Source: JAHQVI01 sp050330195
Lineage (GTDB): Bacteria > Pseudomonadota > Alphaproteobacteria > Rhizobiales > Rhodomicrobiaceae
Length of the DNA stretch: 64,000 bases
Reading direction: 5' to 3'
Assembly: GCA_050330195.1 (NCBI GenBank)
Contig: JBHJOB010000009.1
Coordinates: 1-64,000, forward strand
The notes below the pieces were generated by a model. The model was not told the DNA's origin and made no database searches. It saw only the letters and a program-made list of their open reading frames with translations. Below, piece after piece: positions 49,310 to 58,201 of this stretch; position 1 is the first letter of the stretch, and every line of letters starts with the position of its first letter. Position numbers and translations under genes: made by a program.

Positions 49310-50830
49310 ATGACCAGTTGGCCGATCCTTTCCACGATCATCTTCCTGCCGCTCGCCGGCGCGCTGTTCATCTTGCTGCTGCGCGGCGACGACGAGGCCG
49401 CCAAGCGCAATGCCCGCTACATCGCGCTGTGGACAACCATCGTCACATTCGCCGTCTCGCTGCTGCTCTGGCGCGATTTCGATCCGACCACGGCTGAATT
49501 CCAGTTCGTCGAGAAATATGACTGGATCGGCAGCACGATCAGCTATCATCTCGGCGTCGACGGCATTTCCATGCTGTTCGTCATCCTGACGACGTTCCTG
49601 ATGCCGCTGTGCATTCTGGCGAGCTGGCGCTCCATCGAAACCCGCGTCCGCGAATACATGATGGCGTTCCTCGTGCTGGAAACGCTGATGATCGGCGTGT
49701 TCTGCGCGCTCGATCTGATCGTGTTCTACCTGTTCTTCGAGGGCGGGCTGATTCCGATGTTCCTGATCATCGGCGTCTGGGGCGGCAAGCGGCGCGTATA
49801 TGCCAGCTTCAAATTCTTCCTCTATACGCTGCTCGGCTCGGTGCTGATGCTGCTCGCCATCATGGCGATGTATCTGGCCGCGGGCACGACCGACATCCCC
49901 ACGCTGCTCGCCTATGATTTCCCCGCCGGAATGCAGTTCTGGCTCTGGATCGCCTTCTTTGCCTCCTTCGCGGTGAAAATGCCGATGTGGCCGCTCCACA
50001 CCTGGCTCCCCGATGCCCATGTCGAAGCGCCGACGGCCGGCTCGGTCATCCTCGCGGCCGTGCTGCTGAAGATGGGCGGCTACGGCTTCCTGCGCTTCTC
50101 GATCCCGATGTTTCCGCTGGCTTCCGCCGACCTTGCGCCGCTCGTCTTCGCGCTGAGCGTCATCGCGATCATCTACACATCGCTGGTCGCCTTCGCGCAG
50201 GAAGACATCAAGAAGCTGATCGCCTATTCGTCGGTTGCGCACATGGGCTTCGTGACGATGGGCGTGTTCACGCTGACGACGCAAGGGGTGCAGGGCGGCA
50301 TCTTCCAGATGCTCAGCCACGGCATCATTTCGGGCGCCCTGTTCCTTTGCGTCGGCGTCATCTACGACCGGATGCATACGCGCGAAATTGCCGCCTATGG
50401 CGGTCTGGCCAACCGGATGCCGATGTACGCCTTCGTCTTCATGGTGTTCACCATGGCCAATGTCGGCCTGCCGGGCACGTCAGGTTTTGTCGGCGAATTC
50501 CTCACGCTGGTGGGCGCGTTCAGGGTCAACACATGGGTGGCGCTGTTCGCGACGAGCGGCGTCGTGCTGTCGGCGGCTTACGCGCTCTGGCTTTACCGCC
50601 GCGTCATCTTCGGCAAAATCGACAAGCCGAACCTTGCCAATATTCTTGACCTGTCCCCGCGGGAAATCGCCATTCTCGCGCCGCTGGTCTTGCTGACGAT
50701 CCTGTTCGGCGTCTATCCCAAGCCGGTCATGGACGTGACGGCCGTGTCCGTCGAAAAGCTGATCGCCGACTATAATGAGGATGTGCAGGCCGCACGCCAG
50801 CCGCAACTCGCCGCGACGGAGGACCGATAA
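49310..50830 (+). CDS. nuoM: NADH-quinone oxidoreductase subunit M
   Basis: 506-residue antiporter-like subunit (ND4 homologue) with about 14 helices. FYLFFEGGLIPMFLIIGVWGG with the conserved Glu, KMPMWPLHTWLPDAHVEAPTAGSVILAAVLLKMGGYG, and IAYSSVAHMGFVTMG identify it. Its stop overlaps the nuoN ATG by one base (TAATG). It contributes one proton channel of complex I. Confidence 0.97.
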   Translation: MTSWPILSTIIFLPLAGALFILLLRGDDEAAKRNARYIALWTTIVTFAVSLLLWRDFDPTTAEFQFVEKYDWIGSTISYHLGVDGISMLFVILTTFLMPLCILASWRSIETRVREYMMAFLVLETLMIGVFCALDLIVFYLFFEGGLIPMFLIIGVWGGKRRVYASFKFFLYTLLGSVLMLLAIMAMYLAAGTTDIPTLLAYDFPAGMQFWLWIAFFASFAVKMPMWPLHTWLPDAHVEAPTAGSVILAAVLLKMGGYGFLRFSIPMFPLASADLAPLVFALSVIAIIYTSLVAFAQEDIKKLIAYSSVAHMGFVTMGVFTLTTQGVQGGIFQMLSHGIISGALFLCVGVIYDRMHTREIAAYGGLANRMPMYAFVFMVFTMANVGLPGTSGFVGEFLTLVGAFRVNTWVALFATSGVVLSAAYALWLYRRVIFGKIDKPNLANILDLSPREIAILAPLVLLTILFGVYPKPVMDVTAVSVEKLIADYNEDVQAARQPQLAATEDR

Positions 50831-52278
50831 TGCCGTTGCCCGCTTTCGACAGCTTCGCGCCGGTATTTCCGGAAATGTTTCTGGCCTGCGCCGCCATGCT
50901 GCTGCTGATGTGGGGCGTGTTCACCGAGGAGAAGGACACGGACAGCGAACTCTCCGGCTGGCTTGGCGTCGTGTTGCTGGTGCTCACCGGCGCGATGGTC
51001 CTGGGGCAGGATGGCGGCACGCAGAAGCTGTTCGAAGGCGCGCTTGTCGTGGATGATTTCGCGCGCTTCATGAAGCTGCTCATCATCGGCGGCTCGGCCT
51101 TTGCGCTCATTCTTTCGTTCGACTATCTGCGCCGCGCCAGCATTCTCAAATTCGAATATCCCGTGCTGGTGCTGCTCTCCGTGCTCGGCATGATGCTGCT
51201 GGCTTCGGCGAACAACCTGATCTCGCTCTATCTGGCGCTGGAGCTGCAAAGCCTTGCGCTCTACGTGCTGGCCAGTTTCCGCCGCGACAGTGTGTTTTCC
51301 TCCGAAGCCGGACTGAAATATTTCGTGCTCGGCGCGCTGTCCTCCGGCTTGCTGCTTTATGGCTGCTCGCTGGTCTACGGCTTCACCGGCACGCTGAGCT
51401 TCGACGGCATCGCGCTTGCGCTTCAGACCAGCGGGCGCTCCATCGGCCTGATCTTCGGGCTCGTGTTCATCCTGACCGGCGTGGCCTTCAAGCTCTCCGC
51501 CGTACCGTTCCACATGTGGACGCCGGACGTCTATCAGGGCGCGCCGACGCCCGTGACGGCGTTCTTTGCCGCCGCGCCGAAGGTGGCGGCTTTCGCCATG
51601 CTGATCCGGCTCGTGCAGGACGCCTTTCCGGCCATCGAGGCGGACTGGAAGCAGATCGTCATCGCGATCTCGGTCGCCTCGATGGTGCTCGGCGCATTCG
51701 CCGCCATCGGCCAGACGAACATCAAGCGGCTGATGGCCTATTCCTCCATCGGCCATGTCGGCTATGCGCTGGTCGGGCTGGCCGCCGGTACCGAACAGGG
51801 CGTGCAGGGCGTGCTGATCTATATGGCGATCTATGTCGTCATGACGCTCGGCGCCTTCGCCTGCATTCTCGCCATGAGCCGCGAGGACGGCCATGTCGAG
51901 GACATCAGCGAACTGGCGGGACTGTTCAGGACGAAGCCGATGCTGGCCTTCCTGTTCGCCATGCTGCTCTTCTCGATGGCGGGCATCCCGCCGCTCGCGG
52001 GCTTCTTCGCCAAGTTCTACGTGTTCCTTGCAGCAATCGAGGCGGAGCTTTTCTGGCTCGCGGTGGTCGGCGTCGTGACCTCCGTCGTCAGCGCATTCTA
52101 CTATCTGGCCATCATCGCGAAGATGTATTTTCAGGAACCGGCGGCCGAATTCGAGCCGATGACGGGCAAGCTGCGTTTCGTGCTCGGCGTGTCCGGAATT
52201 CTCACGCTGCTGATGTTCATCCCCATCAACTATCTGATCGTGGCCGCCAGCACGGCCGCCAGATCGCTGTTCCTCTGA
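50830..52278 (+). CDS. nuoN: NADH-quinone oxidoreductase subunit N
   Basis: 482-residue antiporter-like subunit (ND2 homologue) and the last nuo gene. LISLYLALELQSLALYVLASF with the conserved Glu, AVPFHMWTPDVYQGAPTPVTAFFAAAPKVAAFA and RLMAYSSIGHVGYALVG are the family motifs. birA follows 10 bp later, so the operon runs on into birA and rnj. Confidence 0.97.
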   Translation: MPLPAFDSFAPVFPEMFLACAAMLLLMWGVFTEEKDTDSELSGWLGVVLLVLTGAMVLGQDGGTQKLFEGALVVDDFARFMKLLIIGGSAFALILSFDYLRRASILKFEYPVLVLLSVLGMMLLASANNLISLYLALELQSLALYVLASFRRDSVFSSEAGLKYFVLGALSSGLLLYGCSLVYGFTGTLSFDGIALALQTSGRSIGLIFGLVFILTGVAFKLSAVPFHMWTPDVYQGAPTPVTAFFAAAPKVAAFAMLIRLVQDAFPAIEADWKQIVIAISVASMVLGAFAAIGQTNIKRLMAYSSIGHVGYALVGLAAGTEQGVQGVLIYMAIYVVMTLGAFACILAMSREDGHVEDISELAGLFRTKPMLAFLFAMLLFSMAGIPPLAGFFAKFYVFLAAIEAELFWLAVVGVVTSVVSAFYYLAIIAKMYFQEPAAEFEPMTGKLRFVLGVSGILTLLMFIPINYLIVAASTAARSLFL

Positions 52279-52288
52279 GCGGCCCGTG

Positions 52289-53056
52289 ATGGAGCGCAGC
52301 CGGATAAACCTGCCCAGCGGCTACCGGCTCGCCTCATACGATGCGGTTGGCTCGACCAATGCCGAAGCTCTGCGGCTGGCGGGGGCTGGCGAACCCGGCG
52401 CGCTCTGGGTCTGGGCCGCTCGTCAGGAGGCAGGCAAGGGCCGCTCGGGACGCGGCTGGTCCTCGCCGCCCGGCAATCTCTACGCCAGCCTGCTGATTCG
52501 TCCGCGAGTGCCGCTAACGATCGTGATGCAGCTTTCCCTGCTTGCTGGCGTGGCCGCACATGACGCGCTCGCCAAGCTGACCGGCGGCGCGCTCGATATT
52601 CGTCTCAAATGGCCGAACGACATCCTGCTCGGCAAGGCAAAGCTCGGCGGTATCCTGCTGGAAAGCGCCAATGGTGGAACGCCCGACGATCCCGCCGTGG
52701 TCATCGGCACCGGCCTCAATCTCGCGGATGCGCCGCGCGATCTCGGCCGCGCCGTCGCCTCGCTCGCCGCCCACGGCCACTGCGTGAGCGCGGAAGCCGC
52801 GCTTGAGGCGCTCGCACACACAACCGCCGAATGGCTCTCCCGCTGGCGGAGCGGTGAGGCGTTCGACCTCATCCGCGCCGCCTGGGCCGATCGCGCGCAG
52901 CCCATCGGCCAGCCGCTTTCGGTCCATCTCGGCTCGGACCGGCTGAGCGGCTCATTCCTCGGCATCGACGAAACGGGCGCGCTGCGGCTGTCGCTCGCCA
53001 ATGGCGAAGAGCGCCGGATAACGGCCGGTGATGTCTCAATCGGCGCAGGAGCTTGA
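52289..53056 (+). CDS. birA: Biotin-[acetyl-CoA carboxylase] ligase
   Basis: 255-residue biotin protein ligase that activates biotin as the AMP ester and transfers it to carboxylase and decarboxylase carrier domains. The motif GKGRSGRGWSSPPGNLYASLL is the biotinyl-AMP loop, and IRLKWPNDILLGKAKLGGILLE holds the catalytic Lys. There is no N-terminal helix-turn-helix, so it is an enzyme without repressor function. The ATG at 52289 is used; a GTG at 52286 differs by one residue. It keeps the usual nuoN-birA-rnj order of Rhizobiales. Confidence 0.95.
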   Translation: MERSRINLPSGYRLASYDAVGSTNAEALRLAGAGEPGALWVWAARQEAGKGRSGRGWSSPPGNLYASLLIRPRVPLTIVMQLSLLAGVAAHDALAKLTGGALDIRLKWPNDILLGKAKLGGILLESANGGTPDDPAVVIGTGLNLADAPRDLGRAVASLAAHGHCVSAEAALEALAHTTAEWLSRWRSGEAFDLIRAAWADRAQPIGQPLSVHLGSDRLSGSFLGIDETGALRLSLANGEERRITAGDVSIGAGA

Positions 53057-53058
53057 CG

Positions 53059-54741
53059 ATGGCACACCGCAACGATGAAAACGAGTTCGTGTTCCTGCCG
53101 CTCGGCGGGGTCGGCGAAATCGGCATGAATGTCTATCTCTACGGGCTCGGGCCGGCGCGACGCCGCAAGTGGCTGCTCGTCGATCTCGGCGTCACTTTTC
53201 CCGATGACCGCGAGGCCGGCGTTGATCTCGTTTTCCCGGACCTGCGTTTCATCGAGGAGGAACGCGCCAATCTCGCCGGTATTCTTCTCACCCATGCGCA
53301 TGAGGACCATTACGGGGCGGTTGCGGAAATGTGGCCGCGCCTGACCTGTCCGGTTTACGGCACACGATTCACGCTGGCCATGCTGAAGGAAAAGCTGGAC
53401 GAAACGCCGTGGCGCAAGGATGTGCCGCTGCATGAGATCCCGCATGGCGGGCGCGTCAATATCGGACCGTTCGATGTCGAGCTGATCAACATGGCGCATT
53501 CGATCCCCGACACCAGCGCCGTCGCGATCCGGACCGAACTCGGCACGGTCCTGCATTCGGCCGACTGGAAACTGGACGAAAATCCGGGCGTAGGGCTTGC
53601 AACCGACGTTGAAAAGCTGCGCCGTCTCGGCGATGAGGGCGTCGATGTGCTGGTTTGCGATAGCACCAATATTCTCGGCAAGGGCGTCACCGCCTCGGAA
53701 AAAGAGGTCCATGCCTCGTTGACGCAGATCATCAAGCGGGCCCGCGGGCGGGTCGCGATCACGAGCTTTGCCTCCAGCGTCGGGCGCTTGCTGAACGTTG
53801 CCCGTGCCGCCGATGCCGCGGACCGCCATCTCGTGCTGGTCGGCCGTTCCATGCACCGCATCGTGGATCTGGCGAAGGAAAACGGTCTGTGGCCGGAGAA
53901 TCTGAAGACGCTCGGTGAGCAGGATTTCCACCATCTCCCGGTGGAAAGCGTCGTCGCGCTGGTGACGGGCAGTCAGGGCGAAACGCGCGCCGCTCTCGCA
54001 CGGATTGCCGAAGAGCAGCATCCGAATGTGAAGCTGCGCCACGGTGATATGGTGATCTTTTCCGCGCGCGCCATTCCGGGCAATGAATCCGCGATCATCC
54101 GCATCCAGAACAAGCTTGCCGATCTCGGCGTGGATATCATGACCGAATGGGCCGATGGGCCGATCCATACGTCCGGCCATCCGAGGCAGGGGGAGGTCAA
54201 GCAGCTCTATGAATGGGTGCGGCCGAAGACGCTCATTCCCATGCATGGCGAGCCGCGCCATCTGGAAACGCACGTAGCATTCGCACGCGAACATGGCATC
54301 GAGGCGTTGTCCAAGGTGCGCAACGGCTCGATCGTCAAGCTGCTGCCCGGCGAAGCCGGAATCATAGACGATGCGCCGGTCGGGCGGATTTATCGCGATG
54401 GCGATCTGCTCATCCCCGATGGCGACGATTGTGTGCGGGAGCGGCGCAAATCCAGCTTTGTCGGCAGCGCGACGGTATCTGTCGTCATCTCGCGGGGAGG
54501 CGAAATCGTCGTCGATCCCACGGCGGCGCTGGTGGGAATTCCCAAGGTTGCCGCGAATGGCGAAACATTCCATGAAATCGCCGAAAAGGCGGCAATCGGC
54601 GCTATCGAGGGCATTCCGCGCGCGCGCCGCAAGAGTGCCGAACTGGTCGGCGAGGCCGTCCGCAAGGCCGTGCGCGCCGCCATCAATGCCGCCTGGGGCA
54701 AGAAGCCCATATGCAATGTGCTGGTTTCCGTTGTTAAATAG
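53059..54741 (+). CDS. rnj: Ribonuclease J
   Basis: 560-residue metallo-beta-lactamase/beta-CASP RNase with endo- and 5'-exonuclease activity in mRNA decay and rRNA maturation. VFLPLGGVGEIGMNVYLYG opens the protein. The zinc motif is LTHAHEDHYGAVAE (about residues 77-90). The beta-CASP part contains VDVLVCDSTNILGKG, VEVVALVTGSQGE-type VVALVTGSQGETRAAL, and IHTSGHPRQGEVKQLYEWVRPKTLIPMHGEPRHL. The C-terminal domain is full length. The ATG at 53059 overlaps nothing; a TTG 6 nt earlier overlaps the birA stop. A strong hairpin follows at 54774. Confidence 0.97.
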   Translation: MAHRNDENEFVFLPLGGVGEIGMNVYLYGLGPARRRKWLLVDLGVTFPDDREAGVDLVFPDLRFIEEERANLAGILLTHAHEDHYGAVAEMWPRLTCPVYGTRFTLAMLKEKLDETPWRKDVPLHEIPHGGRVNIGPFDVELINMAHSIPDTSAVAIRTELGTVLHSADWKLDENPGVGLATDVEKLRRLGDEGVDVLVCDSTNILGKGVTASEKEVHASLTQIIKRARGRVAITSFASSVGRLLNVARAADAADRHLVLVGRSMHRIVDLAKENGLWPENLKTLGEQDFHHLPVESVVALVTGSQGETRAALARIAEEQHPNVKLRHGDMVIFSARAIPGNESAIIRIQNKLADLGVDIMTEWADGPIHTSGHPRQGEVKQLYEWVRPKTLIPMHGEPRHLETHVAFAREHGIEALSKVRNGSIVKLLPGEAGIIDDAPVGRIYRDGDLLIPDGDDCVRERRKSSFVGSATVSVVISRGGEIVVDPTAALVGIPKVAANGETFHEIAEKAAIGAIEGIPRARRKSAELVGEAVRKAVRAAINAAWGKKPICNVLVSVVK

Positions 54742-54773
54742 GTCTCAAAAGCGCTGCGGTGCTTCGGCTTTGT

Positions 54774-54834
54774 CGAAATCCCCACGAAGGCGGGGATCTT
54801 GCAGCTAGGGATCCCCGCCTTCGTGGGGATTTCG
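54774..54834. repeat. Palindromic repeat hairpin with 24-bp perfect arms
   Basis: CGAAATCCCCACGAAGGCGG begins the left arm (54774-54797); the right arm (54811-54834) is its exact reverse complement around a 13-nt loop. ATCCCCGCCTTCGTGGGGAT-type units are common dispersed hairpins in alphaproteobacteria. It lies 33 bp after rnj and 35 bp before mce and may stop or stabilise the rnj transcript. Confidence 0.88.
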
Positions 54835-54868
54835 CAGAGAGAAATGTCAGCTCCGAAAGGAGGCCGGT

Positions 54869-55273
54869 TTGATCGGACGCCTGAACCATGTCGCTATCGC
54901 CGTGCCGGATTTGCGGCTTGCCGCGGAAACCTACAGATCGATGCTCGGCGCGACGCTGTCAGAGGCGGCACCGCAACCTGATCATGGCGTGACGACGATC
55001 TTCGTCGAGTTGCCCAATACCAAGATCGAGCTGCTCGAGCCGCTTGGCGAGGATTCGCCGATCGCGAAATTTCTGGAACGCAATCCGTCTGGCGGCATTC
55101 ATCACATCTGTTACGAGGTGGACGACATCCACGCGGCAGCCAGGCGGCTCGTCGAGCAGGGCGCGCGCATCCTCGGCGATGGCGAGCCGAAGATCGGGGC
55201 GCACGGCAAGCCCGTTCTGTTCCTGCATCCGAAGGATTTTTGCGGCACGCTGACAGAGCTTGAGCAGGCGTAA
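54869..55273 (+). CDS. mce: Methylmalonyl-CoA epimerase
   Basis: 134-residue VOC-superfamily metal enzyme that interconverts (2S)- and (2R)-methylmalonyl-CoA in propionate catabolism. LNHVAIAVPDLRLAAETY and GGIHHICYEVDDIHAA hold two metal-ligand His, with the remaining ligands in TTIFVELPNTKIELLEPL and FCGTLTELEQ. The start is a TTG at 54869, supported by AAAGGAGG 6 nt upstream and by alignment of the N-terminus; no ATG fits. It sits in the classic rnj-mce-DUF1467 order. Confidence 0.95.
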   Translation: MIGRLNHVAIAVPDLRLAAETYRSMLGATLSEAAPQPDHGVTTIFVELPNTKIELLEPLGEDSPIAKFLERNPSGGIHHICYEVDDIHAAARRLVEQGARILGDGEPKIGAHGKPVLFLHPKDFCGTLTELEQA

Positions 55274-55289
55274 CTGCGGAGGGAATCTC

Positions 55290-55547
55290 ATGAGCCTGCC
55301 AATATCATTCGGCATCTATTTCATCTGCTGGTGGTTGGCCTTCTTCATCATGCTGCCGATTGGCGTGCGCACGCATTCCGACGCCGATTCCGTCGAGCCC
55401 GGAACCGCGGACAGTGCGCCGATCGCGGCCAATCTGTGGCTCAAGGCGCTGGGCGCCACGGTGCTGAGCGCGGTCATCTTCGCTGTGGTGTATGTGGTGG
55501 TTGAATACCGGCTGATCCCGCTCGACAAGGTGCCGATGTCACTCTGA
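55290..55547 (+). CDS. DUF1467 family small membrane protein
   Basis: 85-residue protein with two transmembrane helices: ISFGIYFICWWLAFFIMLPIGV at the start and LKALGATVLSAVIFAVVYVVV near the end, joined by an acidic loop (THSDADSVEPG). This matches the DUF1467 family, found in alphaproteobacteria next to mce. The ATG at 55290 follows a GGAGGG site 16 bp after mce. No function is known. Confidence 0.88.
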   Translation: MSLPISFGIYFICWWLAFFIMLPIGVRTHSDADSVEPGTADSAPIAANLWLKALGATVLSAVIFAVVYVVVEYRLIPLDKVPMSL

Positions 55548-55598
55548 CGCCCGGATTGGCGCACGCTGATCCTCCCGTGGCAACCGGGTAGGGAGCCG

Positions 55599-56606
55599 AT
55601 GAACGGCGGTGTCGCGGTTCTTTTGCGCGGATTGAGAATGGTTTCAGACGATCCTCCCGGCAGACACCGCCGCGCATTTACGCTGATGGCATTGCTGCGC
55701 GCTCCTCTTGCCCGTCAGGCCCGCCGGTTTCTTTATGCCGACGGCTTACCCCATATGGACTTCGTCGCACCCGAAGGCGAACCGGCGCTCGTGCCATCGG
55801 ATTCGATTTCCTGGCGGGTCTTCAAGAACCCCGTAACGTTGTTCATCGGCGGGATAGCAGCCGTGGTGCTCGAACTGGCCGAGCCGCGCGTGCGCAGCGG
55901 CGTCTGGAACCACACGACATTCCGGACCGATCCGGTGCGCCGGCTGCGGCGCACGGCGCTGGCGGCGATGATGACCGTTTACGGCGCGCGCAGCCGGGCG
56001 GAAGCCATGATCGCCGGTGTCCGCCGGATGCACGAGCGCGTCAGCGGCGTCACGCCGGAGGGCGCACCTTATCGCGCCACGGACCCGGAGTTGCTCGACT
56101 GGGTTCACGCGACCGCGTCCTTCGGCTTTCTCGAAGCTTATCGCGCTTACGCGCGGCCGCTGGAAGACGGGGCCGCCGCACGCTATTATGCGGAAGGACG
56201 GGCGGCGGCGGAGCTTTATGGGGCGACTGGCGCGCCCGCCTCGGAAACGGAACTGGAGGCGTTGTTTGCCCGCATGGCCCCGACGCTGGAGACCTCGCCG
56301 ATCATATTCGAGTTTCTGCGGATCATGCGCCGCGCGGCCGTCCTGCCAACAGGGGCAAGACCTGCTCAGGGAATGCTGATCCGCGCCGGGATTGAAACGC
56401 TTCCCGCCTGGGTGCGCGAATGCCTTGGGCTGGAGGCTGGCTGGCGTCTTGCCGTATGGGAGCGTAAATTGGTGACGGCTGCGGCGCGTCTTGCCGACCG
56501 GATGCCGCTGGAGGGGACACCGCCCTTGGACGCCTGCCGTCGCCTCGGGCTTGCCGAAGATTATCTGTTCGCGGATCGCAATCACGGAGCATATCGTCAT
56601 GGCTGA
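55599..56606 (+). CDS. DUF2236 / MpaB-like oxygenase-family protein
   Basis: 335-residue protein of the DUF2236 (MpaB, latex-clearing-protein-like) family, some of which are haem oxygenases. Visible hallmarks are WRVFKNPVTLFIGGIAAVVLELAEPRVRSGVWNHTTFRTDPVRRLRRT and the later HERVSGVTPEGAPYRATDPELLDWVHATASFGFLEAY. The N-terminal 50 residues are basic and variable. The proposed haem-ligand His is expected in the WVHAT region in relatives, though this is family knowledge. Substrate unknown. mobB begins 24 bp later. Confidence 0.85.
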   Translation: MNGGVAVLLRGLRMVSDDPPGRHRRAFTLMALLRAPLARQARRFLYADGLPHMDFVAPEGEPALVPSDSISWRVFKNPVTLFIGGIAAVVLELAEPRVRSGVWNHTTFRTDPVRRLRRTALAAMMTVYGARSRAEAMIAGVRRMHERVSGVTPEGAPYRATDPELLDWVHATASFGFLEAYRAYARPLEDGAAARYYAEGRAAAELYGATGAPASETELEALFARMAPTLETSPIIFEFLRIMRRAAVLPTGARPAQGMLIRAGIETLPAWVRECLGLEAGWRLAVWERKLVTAAARLADRMPLEGTPPLDACRRLGLAEDYLFADRNHGAYRHG

Positions 56607-56630
56607 CATCATCCCTGCGGACACGCCGCG

Positions 56631-57146
56631 ATGAGCCCTCCGGTCTTCGGCATCACCGGCTGGAAGAATTCCGGCAAGACGACGCTGACCGCGCGTCTCA
56701 TCGCCGAGTTCACGGCGCGCGGCTTCAAGGTTGCAGCCGTCAAACATGCTCATCACGGTTTCGACGTCGATCAGCCGGGACGCGATTCGCACAAGTTCAG
56801 GGAAGCGGGCGCACAGGAAGTCGCCATCGGTTCGGCCAAGCGCGTCGCCATCATGCGGGAGTTGCGCGAGGAGGACGAACCGGAACTGGACGACATCGTT
56901 GCGCGGCTCGACGGCCCGGATCTGGTGCTGGTGGAAGGCTACAAGAGAAACGGACACGCGAAGATTGAGGTGCGCCGTCGTGAGTCGATCCAGCACGATC
57001 CCCTCGCCGGACGGATCGGGGGCGTCGTGGCGGTGGCGAGCGATCATGATACGGATAGCGGCGGACTGCCGCTTTTTGCGCTCGACGACATCGCCGCGAT
57101 GGCCGATTTCATCGCCAGCCATCTGGGCTTGCGGGAGACGAAATGA
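56631..57146 (+). CDS. mobB: Molybdopterin-guanine dinucleotide biosynthesis protein MobB
   Basis: 171-residue P-loop GTP-binding adaptor that assists MobA in making the guanine dinucleotide form of the molybdenum cofactor. The Walker A GWKNSGKTTLTARLI starts at about residue 10, followed by AAVKHAHHGFDVDQPGRDSHKFREAGA, and the Walker B-like DLVLVEGYKRNGHAKIEVRR, all family-typical. No mobA or other moa/moe genes are in this window. It lies 24 bp after the DUF2236 gene, whose product may or may not be connected. Confidence 0.94.
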   Translation: MSPPVFGITGWKNSGKTTLTARLIAEFTARGFKVAAVKHAHHGFDVDQPGRDSHKFREAGAQEVAIGSAKRVAIMRELREEDEPELDDIVARLDGPDLVLVEGYKRNGHAKIEVRRRESIQHDPLAGRIGGVVAVASDHDTDSGGLPLFALDDIAAMADFIASHLGLRETK

Positions 57147-57280
57147 CCGCATGATGGGTGTCGCGCCTTCAATCCATCTTCCAACTCAGCCGCTCACCAA
57201 TGTTTGAGCCGCACGTGAAGCAAATCGGGGCAAAGTTCCGAAGAAAGCCGGATGCGGCCCCGACGATGGAGACATTTCGA

Positions 57281-58081
57281 ATGCGCGCAGCTTTTTCATT
57301 CGCTCTTGCAGTCCTGGCGGCATCGCCGGCCGGAGCCTGCGGGGTGAAGACCGACTGTCAGCTCGGCGAGCGCAGCTACCGCCTTCACATGCCCGAGCGC
57401 AAAAATTCCGATCCGGTTGGCGCCATCATCTTCGCGCATGGCTACAAGGGCAGCGCCGCGGGCACGATGAGCGACAAATCGCTTCTGATGCTTGCCGACG
57501 AGCTTGGCGTGGCGCTCGTTGCCGCGCGCTCCACCGATCAGGACTGGCAGCTTCCCGGCCGTCCGCGTCAGACCGGCAATACGGGCGAGATCGAGTTCGC
57601 TTATTTCCGCCGTCTCATCGAGGAACTGAAGACGCGCCACGGCATCGATCCCGGCAAGCTGCTGCTGACCGGCTTTTCCGCCGGCGGGATGCTGATCTGG
57701 AATCTGGCCTGCAATATGGGCGGCAGTTTTGCCGGTCTTGCGCCTGTTGCCGGGACGTTCTGGGCGCCCATGCCGGAGAGTTGCAAAACGCCGCCGGCCA
57801 ATCTCATCCATTATCACGGCACGGCGGACAAGATGGTGCCGCTTGCCGGACGCGCCATCGCCGACACGAAACAGGGCGACGTGTCCGACGCTCTGGCGTT
57901 GGCGATCAAGGGCGGCGGTTTCGGCGCGCCTGAGCCTGTTGAGGCAGTGGGGCTGGAATGTCAGCGCCGGACCAATCCGGACGGCAAAATTCTGGAATTC
58001 TGCACACATGGCGGCGGTCACAGTTACAAAGCGGACTACATCCGCCGCGCCTGGCGTGTTCTCGGCATTGCCAGCCGCTGA
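57281..58081 (+). CDS. Secreted alpha/beta-hydrolase (PHB-depolymerase/feruloyl-esterase-like)
   Basis: 266-residue esterase with an N-terminal signal peptide (MRAAFSFALAVLAASPAGAC). The oxyanion strand is GAIIFAHGYKGSAAG, the nucleophile elbow is GFSAGGML (Ser in GFSAG), the Asp region is YHGTADKMVPLAG, and the His is in THGGGHSYKADY. This order matches the LpqC/PHB-depolymerase-like hydrolases. The ATG at 57281 begins the signal peptide and has GGAG 9 nt upstream; a longer in-frame stretch upstream is not supported. Substrate unknown. Confidence 0.86.
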   Translation: MRAAFSFALAVLAASPAGACGVKTDCQLGERSYRLHMPERKNSDPVGAIIFAHGYKGSAAGTMSDKSLLMLADELGVALVAARSTDQDWQLPGRPRQTGNTGEIEFAYFRRLIEELKTRHGIDPGKLLLTGFSAGGMLIWNLACNMGGSFAGLAPVAGTFWAPMPESCKTPPANLIHYHGTADKMVPLAGRAIADTKQGDVSDALALAIKGGGFGAPEPVEAVGLECQRRTNPDGKILEFCTHGGGHSYKADYIRRAWRVLGIASR

Positions 58082-58201
58082 CGATTGATTGCCCCACTGG
58101 GGCACTGACAAGCCTTGCAAGCCCGCATATCTCCGCTAGACTCCAGATTGAACCAAGGGGTGAAAAGGCTCGGGGACGACGAGCCTTAAAGGGAGATGTA
58201 A

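Noticed and set aside
47384..50377. A 997-codon open frame on the minus strand
   Set aside because: It runs antisense to nuoL and nuoM and has the His/Asp/Arg-rich texture of a reverse reading of GC-rich coding DNA. No domain is recognisable.
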